From Leptolyngbya sp. NIES-2104 (GTDB lineage: Bacteria > Cyanobacteriota > Cyanobacteriia > Leptolyngbyales > Leptolyngbyaceae), in assembly GCF_001485215.1 (NCBI RefSeq), contig NZ_BBWW01000001.1:2418001-2482000 (forward strand): a stretch of 64,000 bases of DNA, given 5' to 3'. The notes under the pieces were generated by a model. It did not search any database and was not told the DNA's origin. It worked only from the letters and a program-made list of their open reading frames with translations. A program made the position numbers and the translations under genes. Below, piece by piece: positions 34,558 through 44,335 of the stretch (position 1 is its first letter; every line of letters begins with the position of its first letter).

Positions 34558-34758
34558 TTATCCAACTAAGTGCAACAAATCACGAACAACACTATAACCA
34601 GCTAAATCCCAAAGGAGATATGCGAGAAAACCAATCATTGCGAACCGACCATTCCACAGTTCGGCTTGGGGAGTCCAACCAAACAAGAATGCGTTGCGGT
34701 CTTTGCCATTGTATGCGGTAGAAATCGGTAAATCGGTCGTGCTAGGAGGAGTTTGCAT
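34558..34758 (-). CDS. hli: High-light-inducible protein (HLIP/SCP)
   Basis: A 66-aa one-helix protein of the chlorophyll a/b-binding superfamily that protects and helps assemble photosystem II. The motif ELWNGRFAMIGFLAYLLWDL holds the conserved Glu, Asn, Arg that bind chlorophyll within the single membrane helix (about residues 33-53). The N-terminal 30 residues are hydrophilic (NAFLFGWTPQAE is typical). It is transcribed alone, with its own terminator. High-light or RpaB control is expected from the family; I found no sure HLR1 motif by eye. Confidence 0.93.
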   Translation of the reverse strand: MQTPPSTTDLPISTAYNGKDRNAFLFGWTPQAELWNGRFAMIGFLAYLLWDLAGYSVVRDLLHLVG

Positions 34759-35216
34759 ATCTAAAGTTCCAAACGCTTCATGATTCTTATAGTACTGTTC
34801 GCTCTAGATTCTGCTGTCTATCTATAGAAGCAAGATATTTCTCTTTCAATGGGTAGAGATGGAATCGCGATTTCAATTCATTGTGATCGAGTAATCTAAG
34901 CTACCTTGAAACTGTTAGATTGACTGCAATTTATCGCTGAGTTTGATTCAAAATTCTCGAACTTATTTCGACTTTCATATAGATCGTATTCAGCACTACG
35001 ATCGCTTTCTCTAATTGACTGTAGAGTGGAGTCTACTGTTAGAGTTCAAGTATTGAAAAGGAAGACTTTCGGCTACATCTTGAGATAGAGGTAAAGGCAA
35101 TAGCCAACCGCTACATTCAGATAAGCATAATTAATGTTTTGCAGCGAATCCGGTTTTGCCTAGCATCTATTAAGCTGGGAGTTTTCTATCATCGTTTAGT
35201 AGTTAGGTTGTGGGGT
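34759..35216. other. Divergent intergenic region between HLIP and STAS genes
   Basis: About 460 AT-rich bases containing both 5' regions. No ORF with a credible ribosome site, and no terminator. Several TATAGA/TATAAG-like boxes occur but none has an obvious -35 partner. Confidence 0.5.
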
Positions 35217-35543
35217 ATGGAATTATTAACTCGGACCATTCAGTTCCCAGAAACGTTAGATGATATGGCGATCGCACAATTCCAGGAGCAAGTGGAAGAA
35301 GCCGTTCATTCGGATGCGGCTGTGATTCTCGTGGATTTTGCGAAGGTTGAGTTCATGAGTAGTCCTGGTTTGATGGCGTTGGTGATTGCATTTAAGCGAT
35401 CGCGTGAAGCAGGTAAACCGATGCTTCTGCAATCAATCAATGAGCGAATTAGAATGCTTTTAGAACTGACCGGGATGGAAAAAGTATTTGAAATAATGGA
35501 AAGCCCCGTTGAAGAAAGCGAACAAGTTCTAGTTAGTAAGTAA
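35217..35543 (+). CDS. STAS-domain anti-sigma-factor antagonist
   Basis: A 108-aa SpoIIAA-like protein. ATG 35217 (MELLTRTIQFPET) is the right start; an upstream in-frame extension is not conserved-looking. The STAS phosphorylation site lies in VEFMSSPGLMAL, the position of the regulatory serine that a partner kinase phosphorylates to release or bind an anti-sigma factor. The rest (VILVDFAKV, MLLELTGMEKVFEI) fits the alpha/beta STAS fold. No kinase or phosphatase is next to it. A shared bidirectional terminator separates it from the opposing hydrolase. Confidence 0.88.
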   Translation: MELLTRTIQFPETLDDMAIAQFQEQVEEAVHSDAAVILVDFAKVEFMSSPGLMALVIAFKRSREAGKPMLLQSINERIRMLLELTGMEKVFEIMESPVEESEQVLVSK

Positions 35544-35545
35544 TG

Positions 35546-35576
35546 AAAAGCCGGATCTAAAACGATCCGGCTTTTT
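35546..35576. terminator. Bidirectional terminator between STAS and hydrolase genes
   Basis: AGCCGGATC/GATCCGGCT, perfect 9-bp stem with a 6-nt loop; T-run on the right for the plus strand and A-run on the left for the minus strand. Confidence 0.9.
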
Positions 35577-35577
35577 A

Positions 35578-36426
35578 TTAGATAAATTCTCGAATGTATT
35601 GATTCACTAATTCGGGCTGTTCTTGCTGAACCCAATGGCTACATTTAGGAATATACCGAATCCGAAAATCTTTTACGTATTGCTCAGTTCCATACGTTAA
35701 TTCTTTGCCGAGTGCAGTGTCTTCTTCTCCCCAAATCATCAGGGTTGGTACATTGAGAACGCCCCAATTTTTCCCGACAATTCCAGACTGAAAAGCGTTG
35801 CGATAGTAATTGATGGTTGCAGTTAAAGCACCGCGTTTTGCCAACGCGTTTTTATACTGCTCAATGTCTTCTTTCGTAAACGCATTTTTATTGACTGCCA
35901 TTCCTAGAAACGCAGATTCTAGAACCTTGTAATCGTTTAGCTGAATTAGAAATTCCGGCACACCTGGAACTTGGAAAAAGAAGACATACCAGCTTTTTAG
36001 TGGCTGTTGGGGTGTCGTTAATCCTTGTGAAAATTTAGCAGGATGAGGAAGATTTAGAATGATCAATTTATCCAGCATTTGAGGATAAGCGTAGGCGAAA
36101 TTCCAAGCGATCGCACCTCCCCAATCGTGCCCCACAAGCGTACAGCGCTGATAGCCTAATCCTTCGATCACGCCTTTCACGTCTTCGACAAATTCGGACA
36201 TACGATAGGCATCATTTCCAGCAGGTTTATCGCTGTCGTTGTAGCCTCGAAGGTCGATCGCAACCGCTTTATGATCTTTGGCAAATTCTGGAATTTGTTT
36301 GCGCCACGAATACCAGAATTCAGGAAAGCCATGCAGAAATAGAATTAAATCACCTTCGCCTTGAGTGATGTAATGCAGATTGATTCCGTTTGTGAAAATG
36401 CGATCGTGTGTCCAAGTTTCGATCAT
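35578..36426 (-). CDS. Alpha/beta hydrolase (epoxide hydrolase/haloalkane dehalogenase-like)
   Basis: A 282-aa alpha/beta-fold hydrolase. Nucleophile elbow GHDWGG with Asp101 in place of serine, oxyanion motif HGFPEFWYSW (residues 32-41) and the catalytic His in CSHWVQQEQPELV near the C-terminus match soluble epoxide hydrolases or haloalkane dehalogenases; HGFPE favours epoxide hydrolase. A helical cap lies at about 135-215. The gene overlaps the uvrA stop by four bases (ATGA), so it is translated from the same mRNA. Substrate unknown; cytosolic. Confidence 0.88.
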   Translation of the reverse strand: MIETWTHDRIFTNGINLHYITQGEGDLILFLHGFPEFWYSWRKQIPEFAKDHKAVAIDLRGYNDSDKPAGNDAYRMSEFVEDVKGVIEGLGYQRCTLVGHDWGGAIAWNFAYAYPQMLDKLIILNLPHPAKFSQGLTTPQQPLKSWYVFFFQVPGVPEFLIQLNDYKVLESAFLGMAVNKNAFTKEDIEQYKNALAKRGALTATINYYRNAFQSGIVGKNWGVLNVPTLMIWGEEDTALGKELTYGTEQYVKDFRIRYIPKCSHWVQQEQPELVNQYIREFI

Positions 36427-39377
36427 GATCCCGATGGGTATTGTTTTAGAACTGGCTGAAGGTATTGACCCGTGTAAGAACGCGGGTTTTTTGCAACTTC
36501 TTCGGGTGTTCCGATCGCAACAATTTCGCCGCCTCGATCGCCGCCTTCAGGACCGAGATCAATAATCCAATCTGAACATCGAATCACGTCTAAATTGTGT
36601 TCGATCACCAAGACCGAATTGCCTTTATCGACTAATCGCTGGATCACATCGAGAAGTTTGTGAACATCGTAGAACGATAATCCGGTCGTGGGTTCATCAA
36701 TTAGATAGAGTGTTTTTCCGGTGGCGCGTCGAGAAAGTTCGGTCGCGAGTTTGACCCGTTGCGCTTCCCCACCGGAGAGCGTTGGAGCCGTTTGACCGAG
36801 GCGCATATAGCCAAGACCAACATCGACTAGAGTTTGAAGCCGATTCGCAGCTTGAGGAATGTTCTGGAAGAATTCGGCTCCTTCTTCGACCGTCATGCTT
36901 AAGACATCTGCGATCGATTTTCCTTTGAATTTCACCTGCAACGTTTCGCGGTTGTATCGTGCCCCTTTGCATACATCGCATTGCACATATACATCGGGAA
37001 GGAAATTCATTTCGATCACGTTCACGCCTTGACCGCTACAGGCTTCACAGCGTCCGCCCTTGACGTTAAACGAGAATTGACCGGGTTTGTAGCCTCTGGC
37101 TTTGGCTTCGATCGTTTCGGAAAAGACATCGCGAATGCAATCGAAAACGCCTGTGTAAGTGGCAGGATTCGATCGAGGAGTGCGCCCGATCGGAGATTGA
37201 TCAATCACGATCGCTTTATCTAACGCATCCAAACCTTTTACAGGCTTCATCTCTTTCGGCTGAGGAACCTTTTGCCCGAAATGATGCTGAATTGCAGGAT
37301 AAAGCAGTTCGTTAATTAGCGTGGATTTTCCAGAGCCGGAAACGCCTGTAACGCAGACTAATTTACCCAGTGGAAATTCGACATCGACCTGTTTGAGATT
37401 ATTGCGGATAGCATCACGGATGATTAGCGATCGACCATTTCCTTCTCGACGTTCTGCGGGAGTTTGAATCGATCGACGACCGGAAAGATAAGCTCCGGTT
37501 AGCGATTCTTCTGCATTCAAGAGCGTGTCTAAATCGCCTTGAGCCACAATTCGTCCACCGTGAACGCCTGCACCAGGTCCAATATCGACTAGATGATCCG
37601 CTGCCCGAATCGTTTCTTCATCGTGTTCGACGACGATCAAAGTATTTCCTAGATCGCGCAGTTTGGTCAATGTATTGAGCAATCGAGTGTTATCGCGCTG
37701 GTGCAGTCCGATGCTCGGCTCGTCTAGAACGTACAGAACGCCTGTGAGTCCTGCGCCGATTTGGGTTGCTAATCGAATCCGTTGCGCTTCACCACCGGAA
37801 AGCGTCATCGCAGTGCGATCGAGCGTTAAATAATCCAAGCCAACATCTAACAAAAACTGCAATCTCGCTTTGATCTCTCGCAGAACGAGATCCCCGATTT
37901 GCGCTTGTCGATCGCTCAACTCTAAATTTTCAACTCGATCCAAACATTCCCGAATCGAAACGCCTGTAAATTCATGAATTCGATATTGTCCTAACCGCAC
38001 TGCAAGCGATTCCGGCTTTAATCGTTTTCCGCCGCACATATCACAAGCTTGATCGATCAAATATTGTTCTAACTTCTGTTTGTACAGGTCAGAACTCGCT
38101 TCTTGATATTGTCGATCGAGCAACGGAATCGCCCCTTCATATCGACGGTGATAGCCTTTATTTTCCCGATACCGCGAATCGACTTCGATCCAAATCGGAT
38201 CTTTGGAACCAAACAACATGACGTGCTGTTGTTCTGGAGTGAGTTGATTCCAAGGTGTTTGAATATCGAAACCGAAAGCCTCAGCGACACTGCAAATCAG
38301 TGACAAATAATAGGTATTGTCTTTGTCTGACCAAGGCGCGATCGACGCATAAACCGGAAGATTCGGATTCGGAATAATCAACTCAGGTGAAAACGTGCGA
38401 TGGCTGCCGATTCCATGACAGTTTGGACAGGCTCCATACGGCGAGTTAAACGAGAACAACCGGGGAGACAGTTCTTCCATCACTGCGCCGTGTTCTGGGC
38501 AGGCGAAATTCTCAGAAAAAACGAGTTCTGATGGCTGCTCTTCTGAGCCTTCCTGCATTAGATCGACTACCGCAATTCCGCCCGATCGCTTTAAACAAGT
38601 CGTCAGCGAATCGCTAAGACGTTCTTGCATATCGTCCTTTTTCACTAAGCGATCGACCACGACTTCGATCGTGTGCAATTGATTTTTATCAAGCTCGATC
38701 GAGTCACTTAATTCCCGAACTTCTCCATCGATCCGAACTCGCACAAATCCTTCTGCTGCAAGTCCTGAAATCAGTTTACGATGCGTTCCTTTCTTGCCTC
38801 GAACCACAGGCGCGAGAATTTGAAACCGAGTTCGATCCGGGAGTTCCATCACTCGATCGACCATTTGATCGATCGTTTGCGGTGAAATTGATCGATCGCA
38901 AATTGGACAATGAGGATTACCTGCTCGACCATACAGCAAGCGCATATAGTCGTAAATTTCGGTCACAGTTCCGACCGTCGATCGCGGATTGTGCGAAGTC
39001 GATTTTTGATCGATCGAAATGGCTGGACTGAGACCCTCGATCGCATCAACATCGGGCTTATCAACTTGTCCTAAAAATTGACGTGCATAAGCACTCAGAG
39101 ATTCAACATATCGCCGCTGTCCCTCTGCAAAAATCGTATCGAACGCCAGAGAAGACTTTCCTGATCCTGAAACGCCCGTGAACACAATCAACTGATCTCG
39201 TGGCAATTCGAGATCCACATTTTTCAAATTATGCTGGCGTGCGCCGCGAATCCGAATTGAATTGAGCGAAACGATTTTTCTCGTAGCGTTTTTCGACCCG
39301 TTCGATTCGATTTCGGCTCCCAAATCGGGACTTAATACGGGAGATTCGGAGCTTTTGGATTTGCTAACACGCTTTGG
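36423..39377 (-). CDS. uvrA: Excinuclease ABC subunit A
   Basis: Damage-recognition ATPase of nucleotide excision repair, working with UvrB. About 984 aa from ATG 39377 (MPKRVSKSK); a GTG at 39428 would add 17 residues. Two ABC modules are complete: Walker A GVSGSGKSSLAFDT and GVSGSGKSTLINE; signatures TLSGGEAQRIRLA and TLSGGEAQRVKLA; Walker B VLDEPSIGLH and LIDEPTTGL. Zinc modules are CPICDRSI within the first and CEACSGQG...CDVCKGAR in the second. A basic low-complexity N-terminal extension of about 45 residues precedes the conserved start IRIRGARQHNLKN. Downstream hydrolase overlaps by 4 nt. Confidence 0.97.
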   Translation of the reverse strand, partial: PKRVSKSKSSESPVLSPDLGAEIESNGSKNATRKIVSLNSIRIRGARQHNLKNVDLELPRDQLIVFTGVSGSGKSSLAFDTIFAEGQRRYVESLSAYARQFLGQVDKPDVDAIEGLSPAISIDQKSTSHNPRSTVGTVTEIYDYMRLLYGRAGNPHCPICDRSISPQTIDQMVDRVMELPDRTRFQILAPVVRGKKGTHRKLISGLAAEGFVRVRIDGEVRELSDSIELDKNQLHTIEVVVDRLVKKDDMQERLSDSLTTCLKRSGGIAVVDLMQEGSEEQPSELVFSENFACPEHGAVMEELSPRLFSFNSPYGACPNCHGIGSHRTFSPELIIPNPNLPVYASIAPWSDKDNTYYLSLICSVAEAFGFDIQTPWNQLTPEQQHVMLFGSKDPIWIEVDSRYRENKGYHRRYEGAIPLLDRQYQEASSDLYKQKLEQYLIDQACDMCGGKRLKPESLAVRLGQYRIHEFTGVSIRECLDRVENLELSDRQAQIGDLVLREIKARLQFLLDVGLDYLTLDRTAMTLSGGEAQRIRLATQIGAGLTGVLYVLDEPSIGLHQRDNTRLLNTLTKLRDLGNTLIVVEHDEETIRAADHLVDIGPGAGVHGGRIVAQGDLDTLLNAEESLTGAYLSGRRSIQTPAERREGNGRSLIIRDAIRNNLKQVDVEFPLGKLVCVTGVSGSGKSTLINELLYPAIQHHFGQKVPQPKEMKPVKGLDALDKAIVIDQSPIGRTPRSNPATYTGVFDCIRDVFSETIEAKARGYKPGQFSFNVKGGRCEACSGQGVNVIEMNFLPDVYVQCDVCKGARYNRETLQVKFKGKSIADVLSMTVEEGAEFFQNIPQAANRLQTLVDVGLGYMRLGQTAPTLSGGEAQRVKLATELSRRATGKTLYLIDEPTTGLSFYDVHKLLDVIQRLVDKGNSVLVIEHNLDVIRCSDWIIDLGPEGGDRGGEIVAIGTPEEVAKNPRSYTGQYLQPVLKQYPSGS

Positions 39378-39532
39378 CATTCGGAGGGCGAAGAAATAGT
39401 CCTTAACGATTCTATCGCTCCAGTTCACGATCGAGTTGATTTGTACTCAGGATCGTGTAAATTTGCAGACTTCAAACAGTGGAATTGCGTTTCAGCATTT
39501 TCTAGAATTGGGCGATCGCATTCATCTGAATT

Positions 39533-40168
39533 ATGAAAACGCTTTTATCGGTAGCCTTATTCACCGGATTCGGTTGGCTAGGCTTCGCTTCATCGCTTCA
39601 AGCCGCTACTTTGACGCAAGAATTTGAATTTACTATCGATCGTCTTACAAGACCGCCAGGTGAAACAGTCCTTCCACCTTCAGCTCCACCGATTGGAACG
39701 AGAGGATTTGGCAGATTGACGTTTGACACCAATCTGATTCAGTTTGGTGTGAGTAATCCGTTTTACAATACGATGAGTCGCCCTGTCTATTTCACACGCC
39801 AGCCGACGAGTCTCTTGATCGATTTTTTCGGCAATCGCTACACCAGTCTTCCAGTCTTTCGCGGTGCGGCTCCACGGGATACTCCGATCTTCGTATTTAA
39901 TCGGACTGGAACTGGGGGCTATCAGTTGAGTTATTTTGACTTCGGAACGGGGAATGAATCAACCTTGATCGCCATCAGCGGATTGAGCGGTGCTAATCAG
40001 GGTCAATTTAGTTACTTCGGTGGGTCTGGAATCGCGGATGCCAGGGTGACTTTTACCAATTCGTCGGAAGTGATTCCGGAGCCAACAACGATCGCAGGTG
40101 TCCCGACCGCGATCGCGCTTTCCTGGGCGTTTCATCGTCGATTGAAACGTCGATCGAAACCCCGCTAA
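39533..40168 (+). CDS. PEP-CTERM-tagged exported protein
   Basis: A 211-aa exported protein with signal peptide MKTLLSVALFTGFGWLGFAS (cleavage near SLQAA) and a C-terminal PEP-CTERM tag: VIPEPTTIAGVPTAIALSWA followed by basic HRRLKRRSKPR. The tag is recognised by exosortase, which would anchor or release it at the cell surface. The middle (TFDTNLIQFGVSNP, YQLSYFDFGTGNESTL) is beta-rich and resembles other cyanobacterial PEP-CTERM proteins of unknown function. Its TAA overlaps the convergent TPR gene's stop by four bases. Confidence 0.85.
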   Translation: MKTLLSVALFTGFGWLGFASSLQAATLTQEFEFTIDRLTRPPGETVLPPSAPPIGTRGFGRLTFDTNLIQFGVSNPFYNTMSRPVYFTRQPTSLLIDFFGNRYTSLPVFRGAAPRDTPIFVFNRTGTGGYQLSYFDFGTGNESTLIAISGLSGANQGQFSYFGGSGIADARVTFTNSSEVIPEPTTIAGVPTAIALSWAFHRRLKRRSKPR

Positions 40169-41571
40169 TCGTTCTGAAGTTTGGCGCGATCGCGAATTGC
40201 AGGCTGAAAATTTGGATTGTATTTCAGAGCTTGATCGTACGAATAGAGTGCATCTCGATCGCGCTTTAATTCCGCCATTACCCGACCGCGCCAGTACCAA
40301 GCCCCGTGATGATTCGGTTGAAGTTCAAGTGCCTTATCAAAACATGCGATCGCTTCTCGAAATCGTCGTAGTTTAATTAACGAACTCGCAGAACAACACC
40401 ATAAATTCGCATTCTCTGGCTGAAGTTGAATCGCTTTGTCGTAAAACGCGATCGCTTCTTCATATCGCGCCAAGGTATACAAAACATTTCCACGCCAGCG
40501 CAACACTTCAGGATCAGACGGATTCAGTTTGACCGATTGATTTGCTGCGATCGTCGCTCCTGCATGGTGCTGGAGTTTTTCTAAAACCTGACCTTTCTGG
40601 AACCAAGCACCGTAGTGATCCGCTGGAGTCGATTGTTTCTGAGGGTGTGCGCCCGAATTTAACTTCGCTAAAACTCGCTGCCGTCCCTCGATCGCTGCTT
40701 GCCAATCAGCTCGAATCTGAATCGCACGAATGTACGAGAGTAGCGCCTCTTCGTATTGTTCAATCGCTTCCAGCGTTTTTCCGCGATCGTGCCAGCCCCA
40801 ATAATTTTCAGGCTGAAGTTCGATCACTTTGTCGTAAGCTGCGATCGCGTCCTCGAACCGCCGCAAATTTTGTAAAACAGTCGCTCGTTTGAACCAAGCT
40901 AGATGATCATTCGGCTGCAAATCAACGGCTTGATTGTAAGCATCTAACGCCGCCCCAAATTGTGTCTGACCTTCAAACGCCATTCCTCGCATCAACCAAG
41001 TAGATGCCTCATCGCCTGAAACGGTTTCTTCGCAATCTTCTAAATCATCGGGTGGTAGATCGTACAGCGAATCGACTTGCTGAATCTGCGACAAAATTCG
41101 CCGCCGACTTTCGACCGCTAATTGAAAACTCGGCTTTAACTGAACCGCTCGATCGAATGCCTCGACCGCTTCCTCATACCGTTTCAATGTTTCTAAAACT
41201 TTTCCGGTGTCGTACCACGCCCAGTAATTTTCAGGCTGAAGTTCAATCACCCGCCGATAGCAAACCAATGCCTCTTTGGGCTGGTTCAAATTCTCTAAAA
41301 CTGCTCCCCGCTTAAACCACGCCAAATAATCGTCGGGCTGAAGTTCAACAACAGTGTTGTAGCACTCTAACGCTTCTTCAAATCGCTGCAAATTCTCACA
41401 CGCGATTCCCCGCTTAAACCAGGCAGTGTAAGTCGATTGAAATTCGATCGCTTTATCGTAAGCCGCGATCGCTTCTCGGTAGCGTTGGAGTTGAAACAGT
41501 TCGTCGCCTCGCTCTAACCAGGTCGAGACAGATTCATCGATCGAGGATTGGAACTCAGGTGACGGTGACAT
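40165..41571 (-). CDS. Tetratricopeptide-repeat protein
   Basis: A 468-aa protein made almost entirely of TPR units (about twelve), each of the type AWFKRGxVLENLxRxEEAxxxYxKxIELQPEN. ATG 41571 (MSPSPEFQSS) is preferred over the longer frame to 41646, which overlaps smpB. No signal peptide or membrane helix, so it is probably a cytoplasmic scaffold; partners are unknown. Near-identical repeats, especially IELQPENYW (three times), suggest recent internal duplication. The gene follows smpB by 69 nt on the same strand. Confidence 0.88.
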   Translation of the reverse strand: MSPSPEFQSSIDESVSTWLERGDELFQLQRYREAIAAYDKAIEFQSTYTAWFKRGIACENLQRFEEALECYNTVVELQPDDYLAWFKRGAVLENLNQPKEALVCYRRVIELQPENYWAWYDTGKVLETLKRYEEAVEAFDRAVQLKPSFQLAVESRRRILSQIQQVDSLYDLPPDDLEDCEETVSGDEASTWLMRGMAFEGQTQFGAALDAYNQAVDLQPNDHLAWFKRATVLQNLRRFEDAIAAYDKVIELQPENYWGWHDRGKTLEAIEQYEEALLSYIRAIQIRADWQAAIEGRQRVLAKLNSGAHPQKQSTPADHYGAWFQKGQVLEKLQHHAGATIAANQSVKLNPSDPEVLRWRGNVLYTLARYEEAIAFYDKAIQLQPENANLWCCSASSLIKLRRFREAIACFDKALELQPNHHGAWYWRGRVMAELKRDRDALYSYDQALKYNPNFQPAIRDRAKLQND

Positions 41572-41639
41572 AGCAGCACAGAATGGTAGTACCGCTATTA
41601 TTCCCGATCTGATTTTTCTGCGTTCAGGAAAGTCTCGAT

Positions 41640-42110
41640 CTACCAACTCTTCATCGCCCGCTGCATTTCCCGTTGGTCATCCCGACGTTTAGAATCTTCT
41701 CGCTTGTCGTACAGCTTCTTACCGCGAACCAGTGCGAGATCAACCTTGACCCAGCCCCGTTTCATATACATCTTCAGCGGAACCAGCGTTAATCCTTGCT
41801 GTTCAACCTTTCCGACCAATTTCCGAATTTCATCTTTTCGCAGCAACAGTTTCCGAGTCCGAGTGGGATCGTGATTAAACACCAAGCTTGCGGTCTTGTG
41901 GGGCGAAATGTGAACGTTGTGGAGAAAAACTTCGCTATTGCGAACCAGTGCGAACCCGTCTCGTAAGTTCACCCGACCCTCGCGAATCGACTTTACTTCG
42001 GTTCCCACTAGTTCGATCCCCGTCTCGTAGGTTTCCAGAATCTCGTACTGGAACCGCGCCTGACGGTTATCGCTAACAATTTTGATGCCTTCGTCTTTCT
42101 TGTCGCTCAT
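41640..42110 (-). CDS. smpB: SsrA-binding protein
   Basis: Partner of tmRNA in trans-translation, rescuing stalled ribosomes. 156 aa with the family core ARFQYEILETYETGIELVGT then EVKSIREGRVNLRDGF and HNVHISPHKTASLVFNHDPT, R-rich LLLRKDEIRKL and the C-terminal tail KKLYDKREDSKRRDDQREMQRAMKSW that enters the decoding centre. Start MSDKKDEGIKIV at 42110. No tmRNA gene is visible in the window. A candidate small RNA lies just upstream on the same strand. Confidence 0.97.
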   Translation of the reverse strand: MSDKKDEGIKIVSDNRQARFQYEILETYETGIELVGTEVKSIREGRVNLRDGFALVRNSEVFLHNVHISPHKTASLVFNHDPTRTRKLLLRKDEIRKLVGKVEQQGLTLVPLKMYMKRGWVKVDLALVRGKKLYDKREDSKRRDDQREMQRAMKSW

Positions 42111-42144
42111 GATTTCACTTTAGCGCAGGTCGCGAATCGCAAAC

Positions 42145-42210
42145 AAAAAAATCGCCTCGACTCCGGCATGAGGAGCGAGACGAGGAACTCAAGGAGACGA
42201 AATTTAATAC
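42145..42210 (-). ncRNA. Candidate ~65-nt small RNA upstream of smpB
   Basis: A consensus-like promoter (TTGCGA, 17 bases, TATAGT, at 42217-42245) points leftward, and about 65 bases later a hairpin (42155-42185, CTCG/CGAG and CTCC/GGAG with loop TCATGCC) ends in seven T. The 5' part is unpaired and pyrimidine-rich (GTCTCCTTGAGTTCCTCGTC), as in regulatory sRNAs such as Yfr1, but I cannot match it to Yfr1 itself. The terminator lies between this promoter and smpB. Expression is not proven. Confidence 0.5.
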
Positions 42211-42216
42211 AGAAGT

Positions 42217-42245
42217 ACTATACACCGAATGAAGCGCGATCGCAA
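42217..42245 (-). promoter_or_regulatory. Sigma70-type promoter driving the candidate sRNA
   Basis: -35 TTGCGA (42240-42245) and -10 TATAGT (42217-42222) on the minus strand with a 17-base spacer. Confidence 0.6.
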
Positions 42246-42672
42246 ATAATTCGCAAATCTAGTGCAGACAGGAGTTTCGGGCTAATCCATAGATTTTAAT
42301 CAATGGCAGGATATGTATTTAACCTGAAGTTAATATTACGGGGGTAACGTTTTGTTATTTGATATACAGAAGCGACTCCCCCAATGCACGAGATTTAACA
42401 TTGTCTCAAGAATCTATTTCTTTTGGCATATCGTTCATTTCCAGATGTGAACAGTTGCGAATTTGCTTTAGTTGAGCAGGTTGTGGACGGATATCGAAAA
42501 GCAGCCTCGCTCAGTACAGCAAATTGGCACTGCATGTGAAGCGTTCTGGGATTTGGGAATTACATCTCCAACTTTAAGGGTTCTTCTGCTGAACAAGATG
42601 TGTCATTGCATCACACCTTATTTGGCTCCGCCGACAATCGGTTTTGTCTCACTTATCTAGGAATCTCCTGTC
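42246..42672. other. Upstream region of the first amt gene
   Basis: About 430 AT-rich bases. A fragment of the palindromic repeat (TTTCGGGCTAATCC) is at 42275. No perfect GTA-N8-TAC NtcA box was found by eye; GTAACGTTTTGTTA near 42347 is the closest. No credible ORF. Confidence 0.45.
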
Positions 42673-44256
42673 ATGGTGTTAAAAGCATCGTTGAAGCATA
42701 AAACGCAAGTCCGCAGGAAAAAACCTGCACTGCTTAAGTCTTGGGAAGCTCTGGTTCGTACACTGAGTCAGTTAACTCCAAGTTGGCAAATGTCAATTCC
42801 ACTGACAGTCGCGATCGTGGGTCTTTGGAGCTACGCGGCTGTTGCCCAAACCCCGCCCACGGTTGAAAGTGTTGCGACTGCGACTGCGGATCTCAAGGTC
42901 GGTCTAGACACAATGTGGGTAATGATCGCAGGCTTCCTGGTGTTCTTTATGAACGCAGGCTTCTGTATGCTTGAAACCGGGATGTGCCGTCAGAAAAACG
43001 CGGTCAACGTTCTCGCCAAGAACCTAATCGTGTTCGCGCTTTCGACGATCGCATTTTGGTCGATCGGATTCGGTCTCATGTTCAGCGACGGAAATGGCTG
43101 GCTCGGAACCAGTGGCGGATTTTTCCTGACTGGAGCAGACAACAGCCCTGCAAGCTTGACCGACTACAAGGGCATATTCTCATCGCTGAACTGGGCGGGT
43201 GTGCCTCTTGCGGCAAAGTTCTTCTTCCAACTCGTATTTGCTGGAACCGCAGCAACGATCGTGTCTGGTGCAGTGGCAGAACGCATCAAGTTTATCGACT
43301 TCTTGATCTTCAGCTTGCTCTTGGTCGGTATCGCTTACCCAATCACAGGTCACTGGATCTGGGGTGGCGGCTGGTTGTACAAGCTCGGATTCTTTGACTT
43401 TGCAGGTTCGACCGTGGTTCACGCAGTTGGCGGTTGGGCAGCCTTAATGGGTGCAGCCTTCCTCGGTCCGAGAATTGGCAAGTACAACTCAGACAAGTCA
43501 GCGAATGCGATTCCGCCTCACAACATGAGCATCGCAACCTTGGGTGCTTTGATTCTGTGGTTGGGTTGGTTCGGATTTAACCCCGGTTCAACCATGAGCG
43601 TGGGTAACGGTTCGTTGATTGCTCACATTGCATTGACCACGAATACGGGTGGTGCATTTGGTGCGATCGCAGCAACGATCGTGGCTTGGGCAATTCTCGG
43701 TAAGCCTGATTTGTCAATGACCATCAACGGTTTGCTGGCTGGATTAGTCGCAGTGACTGCGGGTTGTGCATTCATTACGGTTCCTTCGGCTGCAATCATT
43801 GGCGCGATCGGTGGCATCCTAGTCGTGTTCGCGGTTGGATTCTTCGACAAGTTGAACATTGATGATCCGGTCGGCGCGATCGCGGTTCACTTGGTGAATG
43901 GTATTTGGGGAACCTTGGCACTCGGTCTATTCGCAGTCGGTCCCAGCGATCAGCCTGGAGCACTTTACGCGGCAGGTCCGTTGGCAGGATTGTTCGCGGG
44001 TGGTGGAATCAACCAGCTTTGGATTCAGTTCATTGGAACGATCACGGTGGGTGGTTTCACGGTGCTCATTTCCAGCATCTTCTGGGTCATTCTGAAGTCT
44101 ACGCTCGGTATCCGTGTGACGGCTGAAGAAGAAATCGAAGGCTTGGATATCGGCGAACATGGCATGGAAGCTTATGCTGGATTCGCGAAGGAAAGCTCGT
44201 TTGGTGCAGCGAGTAGCTATCCGAGCAGCGCTTCTGAAGCAACCAAGTACCAATAA
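42673..44256 (+). CDS. amt: Ammonium transporter, long form
   Basis: A 527-aa Amt/MEP/Rh-family channel that takes up ammonium at the plasma membrane. An N-terminal region of about 65 residues ends in a signal-like helix ([19 protein letters not shown]). Then eleven transmembrane helices follow with the gate and twin-histidine features: [40 protein letters not shown] with His in [11 protein letters not shown], and the second pore His in [21 protein letters not shown] is the family signature. The C-terminal tail ([17 protein letters not shown]) is the regulatory segment that contacts PII. It precedes a second, diverged amt; each has its own terminator. Confidence 0.95.
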   Translation: MVLKASLKHKTQVRRKKPALLKSWEALVRTLSQLTPSWQMSIPLTVAIVGLWSYAAVAQTPPTVESVATATADLKVGLDTMWVMIAGFLVFFMNAGFCMLETGMCRQKNAVNVLAKNLIVFALSTIAFWSIGFGLMFSDGNGWLGTSGGFFLTGADNSPASLTDYKGIFSSLNWAGVPLAAKFFFQLVFAGTAATIVSGAVAERIKFIDFLIFSLLLVGIAYPITGHWIWGGGWLYKLGFFDFAGSTVVHAVGGWAALMGAAFLGPRIGKYNSDKSANAIPPHNMSIATLGALILWLGWFGFNPGSTMSVGNGSLIAHIALTTNTGGAFGAIAATIVAWAILGKPDLSMTINGLLAGLVAVTAGCAFITVPSAAIIGAIGGILVVFAVGFFDKLNIDDPVGAIAVHLVNGIWGTLALGLFAVGPSDQPGALYAAGPLAGLFAGGGINQLWIQFIGTITVGGFTVLISSIFWVILKSTLGIRVTAEEEIEGLDIGEHGMEAYAGFAKESSFGAASSYPSSASEATKYQ

Positions 44257-44298
44257 CCAAATTTGGTCTTTCTGATACCTCGATTTTCATTCTTACGG

Positions 44299-44335
44299 AG
44301 AGCATTCCTACTCAGTTTAGGAATGCTCTTTTTTT
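44299..44335 (+). terminator. Rho-independent terminator of the first amt gene
   Basis: AGAGCATTCCTA/TAGGAATGCTCT, perfect 12-bp stem with a 7-nt loop followed by a T-run. Confidence 0.93.
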
